Origin: Telmatactis stephensoni
Lineage: Eukaryota; Cnidaria; Anthozoa; Actiniaria; Isophelliidae
DNA: 64,000 bases
Assembly: GCA_029948255.1 (NCBI GenBank)
Contig: JALIZF010001874.1
Location: 1,031,456-1,095,455, forward strand
Reading direction: 5' to 3'
This document shows positions 43,801 to 54,156 of this stretch, piece after piece. The translations under genes were made by a program, and so were the position numbers. Position 1 is the stretch's first letter. The number at the start of each line of letters is the position of its first letter. The notes under the pieces were generated by a model, which was not told the DNA's origin, ran no database searches, and worked only from the letters and a program-made list of their open reading frames with translations.

Positions 43801-46800
43801 ACCAAAACAGGTCTAAAACTAGTAAAAAGTCATTGAAAAAAAATGTTATTCTGGTTTTTCATATTTCGTATGGCATTGACAAGTAAGAGAATTGTGTTGT
43901 GAACGTTTTAGTAAAAAATGTTGGGCATTTTTTCAAAATATGGGGTATTTATGATTTTTTCTTTGGGCCTCTAGAATAGGCAGATTTTGCAACATTTGAT
44001 GGCGTGTAACTCATTAATATGCACGGTGACCCCCAATTTTTTCCTTGGATTCTAGCTCCCTATGATGGGTTCTTTGATACCCATGTGGTTTTTGGCCAAA
44101 AAAATTACCTTCCCATTAGTAGGCACCAACCTTAAGAAGGGCGTGGCTGAACGATTTTTAACCCCTAAGAGATACCAGCGATAACAAGCTAATGAACATT
44201 ATTATGATGAACATAAAATTGAATGGACGACATGCTTCCATTTGAGAACAAGATAATAAGCGATGGGCTCTTTTGATACCCTAAGAGAGACCAGGAAATG
44301 TTAAAACTCTAAGCTTCAATTTTAACACCCTACACGCTGATTTTTACCCCTAAGAGATACAACGAGCATACCCAATCCATTTACAATGGAGTCCCCCTCC
44401 GATCATTCATTGTCACTAAATCTCTGTGATCGCCTGCTATTGTTATAAAACCCTCTCATATAAAGAATGGATTAGAAAGTCAATCAGAGATACCTCAAAA
44501 TGTCCTAGTTCCCCTTGCCAATTGCAGTCTTCGTGCGGACACTCTATTGAGAACGAAGATATTTTTCGTGCTGTGGCTTTGTCTGGAAAAATCTTTTAAA
44601 AAGCATATTTATGAATATAAAATTTTAAACAATTAATGTATGCAATGTATAATATATACATTAACTGATGTAATTTAGATAGATAAAAAAATTAATTTAG
44701 ATAAGCAATTGTTCCTGTAGACGACTTTCAAAAATGGCGCGCTTGCAACGGATCACCCGATTAAGGACTGGTGACATTTTTAATGAGACAAATGCCACAA
44801 AGGCCTCTTAACCAGAAAAGCAAGCGTGGGAACACTTGTGATGAATAGTGAGGAATTCTCTTGCTCTTTCTTATACCTTTCTCTACAGTATGTATTATAA
44901 AGGAGAGATTTAGACCCATTTGATGCCATGGTGATTTTAGAGTCCTTTGCGGCCTCGCTCTCACGAATCGCGTTACCATTCTTCTTGGTAATCTAGAGAA
45001 AGCCCGCCATTTTGAAAGTTGCAGATAGAGATAACGTTTCGAAACAAGTGACTAAAAATTATACATGATTTAGTTTTATATATCAACTTGGAAAGCATCA
45101 AAGTAAAAGTAGTCATTCAATGTCAAAATTACTCTGAAGAGAGTTTTTGATGCTTGTCTGACTTTCCATATAAATAACTGAAAAGACATGGCATGGGCTT
45201 CAGTGGAGGAAATACTTTTGGCGATCGAGTCGGTCGATATCCTGCTTTAGATATTTTGGATGAGGGATAAAAAGTGATTATTACTATGGCTTCCTTCTTT
45301 CGCCTGTGCCTCGTTTTGAATTACTCCAGCTGTGCGCGATCACTCAACCAAAATGCCCAAAGTTTACTGTTAATTAAAAAAGCATTGACTGTTCAAACTG
45401 ATAAGTTTGCACTGGTCAATTTTTCTACCAGGTGTAATAATTCTGAAGAATTGGAATCTTACGTTTTGAAGAGATAACACTTGTCTGTCGACTGGACATT
45501 GTGAATTTCTGTTGAAATATAAATAACAAATTATTATATCTCCTGTTTGTTTGTTTGCAGTTATTCTTGGTAAAATCGTTAGCATGAGACTGAATTTTGA
45601 TTTCTTTGCCTTCGATCTTTTGGAGAGATGCTGTATTTCGATTCCGGTATGTATCGGTGTCCAACGAACATTTTCGCGACCTTGAATATTATGTATTATA
45701 TTGTTTCTAAAGCTTGCTTCAGTTGCACGCAGTGTGTTTACAGTACTTTGATCACGCTTTAGTGATCCGATATGATAATAATGACGACGAAGATTTATTG
45801 AGAATCGATAAAACGCTGGACAAAGTATTGAGGAAAAGCCTCTAGGGTTGAATCAAAGATAATAATGTTAAGCCGCAAGAAAGTTCCAAAAGCCACTTAT
45901 CACAAGACAAGACAGCTAAGATATGCGTTATACACTCCTCTCATTGTGAATTGGGATACTGCATGCAGTTCGATCTCAGCATGGAGCAGTCGACGCCAGA
46001 AATATCAATAATAGAACATATTTTCAAAAACAGAATTCCACGACCACTTATTTCTAAGTGACACATAACCAACAAATCGATAAATAACTAAGAATCACAT
46101 ACTGTAATAATGGATGAAATGGGGGCAAGTGGCGTAAGAAAAGAAATGCGAGGCATTTTTGATCTGTATAACCAAAGAACTTTTTACAGTTGATTGGATT
46201 AAATCTTTTAGCACATAAAATAGAATATATTCGTAATTTATACTAGCTTTGGAAGGACTACATCTGATGCTAAGCAATTGCAATTTCCTCCTCTCCAATA
46301 ATCCTGATATTGATGTTCTACTGATCAATTCTTCACCTTGTACATGAAAACTAATAAAGCGATTTGACTTAACTTTCGTCCAGGTTGCAGTACCAATTAA
46401 TTAACACTACCTAATCAAACTCGACATAATGCTTTTGGAGCTTTTTGGCAAACCCAGTATCGCGCTCTTTATATTTCTATGCCATTAGAATACTGAGAAA
46501 GTCGTTTTTATGCTGTTGGTAACTCGACTTTATATAGAGCCGTTGCCGAAATTGGACTTGGCTTACCCTCCTGACTCGACAATGCGTGCGTTTTCGGAGT
46601 ATAACGCAACAAAGGGCTTGAGGGGTTGATGAGTAAAGATCAAGGGCAAAGCGAACCATTTCCTTCTTATTCGTATCATGCAGTTACTTTCACATATGCA
46701 TCACTCATTTATTATATGATACAGCAGGTCCACATCAGCAATAGCTGCCATTTTTTCCAACCTGCTCAACCAAATAAAGTATGTATGTATGTATGTATGT

Positions 46801-47002
46801 ATGTAGACAAAGAACTCTAAATGATAAAATGCAAATACCTCTTAATTGACTCTTCCAGACAGTCTCTACAGAATCGATGACCACAATCGGTTTGAACGGG
46901 TTCTCTCATCGGAAGCTGACAAATAGGACATATGTAATCCTCTTGCACCTCTTTAATAAACTTAAATTCGTATCCAAAAGGTACTGCAATGTCACCAGCC
47001 AT
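37878..47002 (-). CDS. TRAF-family protein B (RING, TRAF zinc fingers, MATH), seven coding exons
   Basis: Exons in transcript order: 46839-47002, 45463-45508, 44494-44592, 42410-42574, 39662-39736, 39450-39527, 37878-38588. Lengths are 164, 46, 99, 165, 75, 78 and 711 nt. Exons 2-7 are the same length as in paralogue A and phases agree throughout, giving 445 codons plus stop. The RING is CPICQLPM, CGHRFCRDC, CPVD. Zinc-finger segments include CPHEDCNWQGEL, CDYKVVNCDNESC, CPVSCPNDCG and CPLTKLPCRYQNIGC. A coiled coil with two similar heptad blocks (ALEKITSLEKKIDE, AIKKIVSLEKQINE) precedes the MATH domain (YSYIWKI, FYTHRKGYKLQL, GEYDNTLTWPF, LLDQSP). It presumably shares the adaptor/E3 role of its neighbour. 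Introns are longer than in A because of inserted repeats. Confidence 0.92.
38755..38999. mobile_element. palindromic element upstream of the TRAF B last exon
   Basis: Left CGGAAAGATCACGGGAATGC, GCAAGCACCGAGCACTTGTC is inverted at the right as GACAAGTGCTCGGTGCTTGC, GCATTCCCGTTATCTTTCCG. The arms are about 115 bp around a centre near 38878. Confidence 0.88.
39154..39285. mobile_element. foldback element of the 'CGTATGAGTG' family
   Basis: TAGATTTCGTATGAGTGTGA is mirrored imperfectly by TGACACTCGTACGAAGTCTC. The loop contains CGGCACCGCACGGTCACGGC and CGACCACGGCATGGCGCGG. It is adjacent to a second copy at 39308. Confidence 0.75.
39308..39437. mobile_element. second adjacent foldback element of the same family
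   Basis: GTCGATTCCGTATGACTGTG is mirrored by CACAATCATACGAAATCTGT. The interior has CACCGCACGATCACAACACG and GGTTACGGCATGG. It ends 13 bp from the donor side of the TRAF B exon 39450-39527. Confidence 0.75.
40241..41944. mobile_element. 1.7-kb foldback element flanked by TTAA
   Basis: The left end GGTGGCCCGTACCTATTGAT (after TTAA 40237-40240) is inverted exactly at the right end before TTAA 41945-41948. The arms of about 760-890 bp stay nearly identical and converge on a short centre near 41128-41190 (GTGTGGAATTTTGCAACAGA and its inverse). The left arm has an extra tandem copy of about 82 bp (40722-40803 against 40804-40882), which explains the unequal arm lengths. There is no transposase ORF. 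It sits in the TRAF B intron between exons 4 and 5. TTAA on both sides suggests piggyBac-type target choice, but the TTAA could belong to the inverted repeat. Confidence 0.85.
42128..42285. mobile_element. MITE with GGGGCGGATCTAGG ends
   Basis: AGGGGCGGATCTAGGATT on the left is imperfectly inverted by CCCCCTGGATCCGCC on the right. The interior has CAAACGGGGGATTGTATGAT and GTGGGGGTTGCAACCCCC. It lies just 3' of the TRAF B exon 42410-42574 in transcript order. Confidence 0.7.
42708..42775. repeat. dispersed 'TATAGCGC ... AAAGCGCTTT' repeat
   Basis: TTTATATAGCGCTAAAATCC then TGTCCAAAGCGCTTTC resembles the repeat at 7728-7800. Confidence 0.5.
43096..43180. repeat. short hairpin
   Basis: AGCCTGCGAACAGCAGCCGG is inverted imperfectly by GCCGGATGCTGTTCGCAGGC. 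It directly abuts the left end of the nested element at 43185. Confidence 0.65.
43185..44402. mobile_element. outer element interrupted by a TTAA-flanked element
   Basis: GGGGGCACTCCATTGTAAAA then GGATCGGGTATGCTT at the left is matched inverted by AGCATACCCAATCCATTTAC then AATGGAGTCCCCCTC at the right (44366-44402). Three 'CCCCTAAGAGATAC'-like motifs lie in the right half and CCCTAAAAGATATC in the left. The inner element 43295-44131 splits it. Confidence 0.65.
43295..44131. mobile_element. TTAA-flanked MITE with GGTTGGTGCCTACTA ends
   Basis: GGTTGGTGCCTACTA follows TTAA at 43291-43294, and its inverse TAGTAGGCACCAACC precedes TTAA at 44132-44135. It has no substantial ORF and the internal sequence is not palindromic. 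It is inserted within another repeat in the TRAF B intron between exons 3 and 4. Confidence 0.8.
46778..46805. repeat. (ATGT)n microsatellite
   Basis: About seven GTAT/ATGT units, just 3' of the first TRAF B exon in transcript order. Confidence 0.9.
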
Positions 47003-47722
47003 TTCAAAGCAACGCAAAGAAATATATTGTAAAACAGCACTTCTTTCTGACACTTCTTGTTTGGTTTCTTATCGAGGCGTAACAGAATTCTGTCAAATGG
47101 AATTTGAATCATTTGCGCCATTTGCAACACATAGACACACACAGGGATTCCGGGCATCTCTTTCATAAACAATACTGGGGACAATAATGGAACTCGGCTG
47201 TCCGAAGGCCCGAACACACACAATGCAACCTCTCTAACAACGTTGCGAAATGAAGTTGCAGCGTTTCAAACAGCTGATGGATCTCATTATCTACTCCAAA
47301 TGGTGCAGACATTGACCACTATGTGCTCTCGACCAGAGAATATTCTTACTACTAAAAACTTGTCATTCTGTGACGTTGATGAAAATCCAGCGGGATTGAG
47401 GATGACGTCAAATGAAACCTAACAATACTGCATCAAAGTTGTGTGCAGCAAATTTTATCATGCAGAATTTAATAAAAAAGCGACTGCTGTTTTACGTTTT
47501 AAAGTTGCTCAAGTCATTGCTCAAGTCTTTGTATAAAAGGAGCTGGCTTCCCTCTCAAGCAAATACTCTCAATACTGATTTTTCCCATATCCGACGCAAG
47601 AACCCAGAGATGAACCGTGATCTTGGTTGCTACTAGCTCCCTTCAATCTACGAGGCGGTCGTAAAGCCTAATCCCGAGAACAAGACTGCGCGCCAAAATC
47701 CATCTTAACATTGCCAAGTATG

Positions 47723-48177
47723 AGGGTCTCAATGGGGTTAAGCGTGAGTCGTGAAACGCTTAAAAAATTAACCGTGAGTCGTGAAAATTCGAAAAACGTA
47801 ATCGTGAGCCGTGAATAATTTTTGTAGCGTGAGCCGTGATTTTCGTTTTTTATAGTGCATTTAAGTGATCTAAAGTCTAGGTGAACTTTCCTGTGGCGCT
47901 GGGGCGTGAGACCAATGACATTTGAGCGTTGCCTGGTCTTCCTGGGCGAGTTGACTAGGCGTCAGCCAGGCGCTCACTGTCATCTTGGTGGTCTTTGTCC
48001 AGGCGTCTCAGCAATTCAATTCAAAACGAATTTTTTCTTCATGCTATATCGGAAATTCTTCAAAACGCTTAAGTTAACCGTGATTCGGAAAAATTAACCG
48101 TGAGTCGTGAAAAAGCGATTTTTTTAAGCGTGAGTCGTGACTGATACCCCCCCCCCCCCCCCATTGAGACCCTCAAG
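47723..48177. mobile_element. MITE with repeated GTGAGTCGTGA motifs
   Basis: The left end GAGGGTCTCAATGGGG is inverted by CCCCATTGAGACCCTC at the right, next to a run of C. Inside, TAAGCGTGAGTCGTGA and close variants (GTGAGTCGTGA or GTGAGCCGTGA) occur about six times in direct orientation, including just inside both ends. Such subterminal direct repeats are typical transposase-binding arrays. Confidence 0.8.
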
Positions 48178-50244
48178 TATAGACTCCTGCATGGATAGAC
48201 GTCGAAATCTCTGTTTCTTTCAAAGTTTGCGTTTTATATTAGTTTAGATAAGAAAGACGTTTTTATGGAACTTGATTCCAGTGATACTCACTTTTGGCCT
48301 CACACAATCAACTGAAAAATGTTAAGGGTTACTCGATAACGTGGAAAGAAAAGCGTTAATGATCAAGAAATAGCACGCCGAATATACTGATTATGAATAC
48401 GTCCTCTCTGTCTGTTAAATTGAGAATTCGACAAAACAGCCAATATTCTCTCCCTTCTATTGAAGTGATTGACATTCGTGAGTATATAAGGTATGGCCTG
48501 GGGAATCGCTCTTGCCAGAAATTTTGCCTGCAGCTTTCAAATCCGATTTCAGTAATGGCAAGGGTGGGTGGGTGGGTGTCCCGATAAAGTGCTTCCAGTC
48601 TTAACAAATACAACACTTAATTAAATGTGGGATGTTTTATGGCGGCAGCATGCACAGCGTCACATCAAAATGTCACAAACAACTCATAACTAAACTCAGT
48701 GCCATTTCTAAATTTCATTTTTATTGGCATAGACATAGTCAGACATTTCTTAATCTATTAAGTACTGACATTGCATTTTTTGCTACACTATAAATATACA
48801 TATTTATAAGTACAGGTTATCCACAAATACTGCAAGAGTTAACCTAGGTGATTTTTGTAATGTCGTTTAACACTTGCAAATCATGATCATGTTTTATTAA
48901 AGTTTCGGCCTGATGGAACTAAGTATGTTTTTTTTAATTTTTTGTAAATACAATTCCTTTTTTCATATATTTTTAACTACAATTCATAATACAATTCATA
49001 AATACAATGAATAACAATACAATAATCTTAATGACAATACTACGATTGATAAAGTTATTTCACTGAATGGCATTAGTATAACATGATCGTTATGCTAATT
49101 AAACGATAAGCTACAAATTAACCGATCGATTTATAATCATTTTTATTTAAGAATCGATAAAATTATACGACAGTCAAGCATAATAAATGAAGTTAAAACA
49201 AAAGATTGCTCACGGTTAAAAGGGGACGGCGATCAAAATCGGTTAAAATTGGAAATGGATTATTCCTTGTTGAATTAAATCAATGATGACAATAAATGCA
49301 TATGAAGAATTACTTTCCCAAAAATTCTGTATTTTAAGCTCATTATCACCGAGAAATTTTTTTCTTCGAAAGCTAAAAACTATTAAAAATGTGTTTTTGT
49401 CCCTCCTTGATTGAAAATCCTGTAGGGGCAGAGCTTCTTAAATAACAACAGGAATTTCATCAAAATTGTTTAAAAAAACACAATATTATTCATTGTATTT
49501 GATGGCTGTTACCGCTTTCCTTCGTTCTATAAATTGCATTTTTATATCAATTTTCTTTGCGTCGTTACTGAGTTGCCCCCTATTACCACCATGATCCTTA
49601 GCGTTTAAACAATAGATTGCTTTGATGTGACGTCATAGTGAAATGACAATTGCCCGTTAATCAGCTATTAAATATCTACTTGATTCAAAATTAGCTTATA
49701 GATGTTATTTCAGTCAGTAGACTCAACGTACAGTCGAATCTCTCCTTGTAACCACTCTCTGGCGTACAAGGCCAGTTTTAGTGTAAAATGTGCAAACAAC
49801 CTCGTCCACAAAACTCTGATCTGTCTCGTAAGTGACCGCGACATTGCAATGATGAATAATGAGTTTTAAGTTTGTTTCAGTTTCTTTTCGGTAGTTTTTA
49901 CGTTATCTGTATGTCGTCACCTCTTCTGTGACAAGCAACTATTTATATACTTGCAAACAGTTTAAAAGTTCTGTTAACGACAGACCCGCTTTTCCTAATG
50001 ACGTGTTCTTCCTAAACTACCAACCCTTTTTCGAAATTTATTTTTTGTATGTTCATATTTTAAAACTCATTTAACACCAAAACAATTGAAAACTGGCAAA
50101 CAAAATAAGTTACCGTAAAGGTTTAGGTATGAAACGTCATAAGCTGGGTTGTAAGTGACGTCATGGCAGCCATTTTGGATGAAATCCAATAAAAGAGTTC
50201 AGTAGCGTCTAATGTGTTGTTGTTGTTTTTTTTCTGTTGTTTAC

Positions 50245-51090
50245 AAAGCGCTTTGGAGAAACTCAATCCTACTAAAGTAACAGACGACAAAATTGACCCA
50301 AGAATACTAAAGATTGGTGCAAAAGAACTGGCGCCATAATTAACAACTGGGATATATTATCATAGCATCAGAAATAGAACGTGGGTATCACAGTGGAAAC
50401 GAGCTAGGGGAATGGGTGCCTGTATTCAAAAGAGATGACAGACAGATAGATAAGAACTATAGGCCCATTACCGTGCTGCCCTGCGTAGATAAAGTCTTTG
50501 ATGAAAAGTTGTTGGAAAAGCAGATTTCAGAGTTATAAATGTACGATTTAATGAAGCTATTACCGCCTATCGTCCTCGACATAGTTGTCAAACCACACTT
50601 CTGAGACTGGTCGAGAATTGGAAAGAAGAACTTGATCGTAAGAACTGCGTAGGAGTCCTAGCTTCGGACATGAGGAAAGCTTTTGATTCGCTGTGTCCGG
50701 CTTTGTTAATCAACAAGCTGTATGCATATAACTTTTCAGAAAACGCCATAGATTTGATACAATCAAACTTTCATCAAATTAGGGAAAACAGGGTTAGAAT
50801 GGGTCCAGTAACAAGTGACTGGAAGACCGCAGTGAAGGGATGTCCTCAGGGCTCCACGTTCGGACCAATCATGCGGAACATTTTTCAAAATGATTTACCA
50901 AAGCAAGTTGTGGAGGCACGTAGCCGATGGTCACCAAATCTATGTGGCCAGTGAATCAAACAAGAGGGTAGAATAGAAGCTTATGGGAAATGGAGAAAAG
51001 ATGACAAAATGGTATAAGGACAATCTGTTGCAAGTGAATTGTGACAAATATCAAGGCATGCTTCGTGCATGGACATATGAATAAGGAAAC
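50245..51090 (+). pseudogene. dead LINE reverse-transcriptase fragment
   Basis: Frames read LEKLNPTKVTDDKIDPRILK, YRPITVLPCVDKVF, AYRPRHSCQTTLLRLVENWK, then the open stretch 50670-50954 with DMRKAFDSL (motif A) and KGCPQGSTFGP (motif B). The catalytic YADD box is degraded to VADGHQIYVAS and lies in another frame. Several stops and frameshifts break the ORF, and both the 5' and 3' regions are missing. It resembles chordate/cnidarian CR1- or Rex-type non-LTR elements, though the clade is not certain. It sits inside duplication copy 1, so it inserted after, or was lost from, the other copy. Confidence 0.85.
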
Positions 51091-51366
51091 TCAGCTTCTA
51101 TTAACCTGACCCTTATCTCTATGATGACGTGTTCTTTCTAAACTATCGCAACCATTCTTCGAAATGCATTTTTATTCATTCAAATTGGAAAACTCATTGA
51201 GAGCACTAAGACAAAAGAAATATTTAAACTAGCTTAACTTTATCATGTTTTTGAGCACGTTGGCCTCTTATCAGAGACTTTTCTCTTCAAGAGCTCTATT
51301 TACGATTACAACTTTTTTTCAAATCCCTAAGGTGACTGCTTTGGTGAGCTTCGACTTCCATTCCCA

Positions 51367-52278
51367 TCACACTGCAGTCTCCTGGTGACGTACAAGTCGT
51401 AGATTGTTTATTCGTGCGGTTAAAGGATTTAGATATGACTTAAATATATAAGCAATGGCATTTTTATATTCGCGCATGTACATTGCATAGATTATTGGGT
51501 TCACGAAAGAGTTGCCGTATTGGAGGAATTTGGCTGCAACAAATAGTAACTTAAAACGTTCAGCTTGATTTATCATTAAGGTGTATTGTTTTGTAATATA
51601 TAATAAGAATACGTGTAAACCTAACGCTTGAAATGGGATCCACGCAATCAAACTAACAATAGTAACAATCACAAGTGTGATAGTTAGTTTTTTGTCGCGC
51701 ACCTGACGAATTGCGTTACTGGGCACTCGTGTCACGCAAGTCATTTTTATCCATATAAGAGAGTATGCAGTGATCACACAAACAAATGAAATTAATACTG
51801 GGGCAGCAGTAGTTACAACTGGAATAATAATTCGAAATACGTTGTTTTCAGGCCCCAAAAAAATTTTACGGCTTAAGACTAAAAATATACCAATTGCACA
51901 AACTAACGCCAAAATCCATGTCACTGTAATTCCAATAATATATAGAGTCGTACTTAACGTGCGGAACTTGAACGGGAAGTATGTTGCGTACGCTCGTTCA
52001 ATGGCCAACGCTGCCAAATTTAAGACAGAAAGTGTTCCAAATAGAACATCCTGAGCAACATAAAAATGACGATAGTTCTCTGTGATTTGATTTTCTACAC
52101 AGTATATGTACATAGGTACTGATACCAGTCCCACTAGCAAATCAGCTACAGCCAGGTTTACAATAAGTGCATACTTGCGCAGGCGTAGACGAGGAGTTTT
52201 TGTGAATATCACCAGGGTGGTGACATTTCCTGTTACTATGGCAGCAGTCTCTAGAGCGAACAACGAACTGTACCACAT
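51367..52278 (-). CDS. class A GPCR, paralogue 1 of a duplicated pair
   Basis: A seven-transmembrane receptor of about 303 residues. TM1 contains VTGNVTTLVIF; TM2 is NLAVADLLVGLVSVPMYIY; TM3 ends in AALAIERAYATYFPFK, in place of DRY; TM6 has SLIAWIPFQAL; TM7 has SFVNPIIYAMYMREYKNAI. The basic ICL3 reads RVPSNAIRQVRDKKLTIT. The usual TM3 cysteine is replaced (HFYVAQDV). Where its paralogue has ATG-GTG-ATG, this gene has GTG-GTG-ATG, so I place the start at the remaining ATG (52278). The frame is open upstream to an acceptor (TTTATTCCAG) ending near 52307, so an upstream exon could supply the true N-terminus. Ligand unknown; strong similarity to 59318-60289. Confidence 0.9.
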   Translation of the reverse strand: MWYSSLFALETAAIVTGNVTTLVIFTKTPRLRLRKYALIVNLAVADLLVGLVSVPMYIYCVENQITENYRHFYVAQDVLFGTLSVLNLAALAIERAYATYFPFKFRTLSTTLYIIGITVTWILALVCAIGIFLVLSRKIFLGPENNVFRIIIPVVTTAAPVLISFVCVITAYSLIWIKMTCVTRVPSNAIRQVRDKKLTITLVIVTIVSLIAWIPFQALGLHVFLLYITKQYTLMINQAERFKLLFVAAKFLQYGNSFVNPIIYAMYMREYKNAIAYIFKSYLNPLTARINNLRLVRHQETAV

Positions 52279-52944
52279 CACCACCTTTGACTGTAGCTTG
52301 GAATCTGGAATAAAATAATTTACAATTAGGTCAATTAGGAATTTGAAGTGACTTTTTTTGAGTTTGATGATACCGTGCGCTTGTTACAAAATTAGACAAA
52401 AGATGCACAAACGCGGGCTCGAAGCAAAAGAAAATTATTCTAAAATCCTAGCAGCAAGAAAAACACAAACATTTACAAATCAACATTGACTTTACTTTCA
52501 TGGGACTTTCTTGAAAAAATGTTACTTTTGGTCAAAAAGCTCAGCAGTAGAAACTAGAATATTAGGAATTTAAAGTGACTTAATAGTTTTCATAGGACTG
52601 TGAAAAGTGTATGCCGTGTCATACTTTTAGTTTATACATAGTTTATACAACTATTTTGTTGCGAGACAAGTTTGTACTCGCGGGTGGAAAAGCGTGCAGT
52701 ATCGCTCTTCAAATTGTTTCGCAGCAATGTTGCGAGACAAGTTGAGTGACTGTTGCTCGCATTACCACACCTCTAGTATCATGGTCTCTTGTTACAGCCC
52801 AATTACGACAGCTTGAAGCGAAAAATCAAATAATTTGCTTTTTATCAAAGAAGCTCATAGGTTCATGAGGGGGATTGCTCTCGGAAAGATGCTAGAATTA
52901 TAATGTATGCTTCGTTGAGTGTGAAATGAACTCGAAAAAAATTC

Positions 52945-53010
52945 CAAGCCCTCAGCGTGGTTTGAACCTACGACCTTCGGATTCAACCACTGAGCTATTT
53001 GAAGTTCGTT
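52945..53010 (-). mobile_element. tRNA-derived SINE fragment, family C
   Basis: On the minus strand AATAGCTCAGTGGTTGAATC then CGAAGGTCGTAGGTTCAAAC shows A-box and B-box features of a tRNA head, followed by CACGCTGAGGGCTTGG. Same family as 21785-21872. Confidence 0.6.
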
Positions 53011-53157
53011 ATTTATGCTGAGCGCGCTCTGGTCGGACGTTGTCCGATAACCCAAACGGAATTGATTCGTACAGAATTTCAGACTTGGCGAAGCATATAC
53101 ATTATAATTCTCATACATTACAATTCTCAAGCTCATGAATGATTAATGACCCTTTAA

Positions 53158-54092
53158 GGTGGCTCGATATAGTTTTTTATTGACCACGCTTCTGTTTTTC
53201 ATTCCACGAATTGAGCAACTTACTCTTGACCAACCAAAACGGTTTTTACACTAGTTATTGGACTTAAGTCAAAGTTTATATTTTGGTGTATTTCACTTTG
53301 ATTTGTATTGCCATAGCGACGGTAAACAAAGATGGCTGAAATCAATTTTTCTAAAATATATTTCGAACTCGAGCAGCTCTAGACAAGGAACTATATGGAC
53401 AATAAACTACAAACTAAAACAAAAAAATTAAGGATAAAATTCAAAAAAAATTATCAAGCCGTTTTCGAATAATTCGCGAAAACATAAATAATGCGAATTT
53501 GCCAATTTCCGGTCCTTTATTCCAAATCACTTCAAGCAAAGAGTTTTAATTCTATGTAATCTACTTTACCTTGGTATGTACTTTGTTACATAGTATTTGA
53601 CTGATTTCAGCCTTATTTTAATATCGTTGCCATGGTAACACCAATTACACTGAAACTGACAAAAAACAAAACCTTGAACTCAGTTTAACTACTGACAGGA
53701 AAATCGTTGTGATTAAACTAGGGTAAGCCTATCACTTAATAAGCTAATTAATAAATTTCACTTTTTGAATTGTTTGTAATTTGTTCAAAAACGGCTTGAT
53801 ACAATTGTTTGAATTGTACCTTAATTTCTTTGCCTTAGTGTGTAGTTTATTGCCAATGTAGTCCCCTGTCTAGAGCTGCTCAATTTCGAGAGATATTATA
53901 GAAAAATTGATTTCAGCCATCTTTGTTTACCGTCGCTATGGCAACACAAATCGTGAAATACACCAAAATCAAAGCTTTGATTCAAGTCCAATAACTGGTG
54001 TAAAAACCGTTTTGGTTGGTCAAGAGTAAGTTGCTCAATTCGTGAAGTGAAAAACGGAAGCATTGTCAAATAAAAAACTATATCGAGCCACC
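53158..54092. mobile_element. 935-bp foldback element flanked by TTAA
   Basis: GGTGGCTCGATATAG follows TTAA 53154-53157 and its inverse precedes TTAA 54093-54096. Long complementary arms include GAGCAACTTACTCTTGACCA, CCATAGCGACGGTAAACAAA, GATGGCTGAAATCAATTTTT and their inverses. A central spacer of several hundred bases is less symmetrical. Ends resemble those of the element at 40241. A further GAGCCACCTTAA end occurs at 54235-54246. Confidence 0.85.
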
Positions 54093-54096
54093 TTAA

Positions 54097-54156
54097 GCCA
54101 ACCAGATTATCGGCTCGGTCCGTATCTACCAGATTGTCGGCTCGGTCCGTACCGGC
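54097..54156. repeat. 27-bp tandem duplication
   Basis: CCAGATTATCGGCTCGGTCC then GTATCTA is followed at once by CCAGATTGTCGGCTCGGTCC then GTACCGG. It sits immediately beside the right end of the TTAA element. Confidence 0.8.

Larger units (their letters stand above)
48400..52330. repeat. segmental duplication, copy 1 (with GPCR 51367-52278)
   Basis: Blocks shared in order with 56570-60340: AATTCGACAAAACAGCCAAT at 48424, GGTGGGTGTCCCGATAAAGT at 48571, TGATGTGACGTCATAGTGAA at 49624, GGCGTACAAGGCCAGTTTTA at 49762, the TGACGTCATGGCAGCCATTT segment at 50156, then the GPCR. Copy 1 carries a LINE insertion at about 50245-51100 absent from copy 2. Confidence 0.9.
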
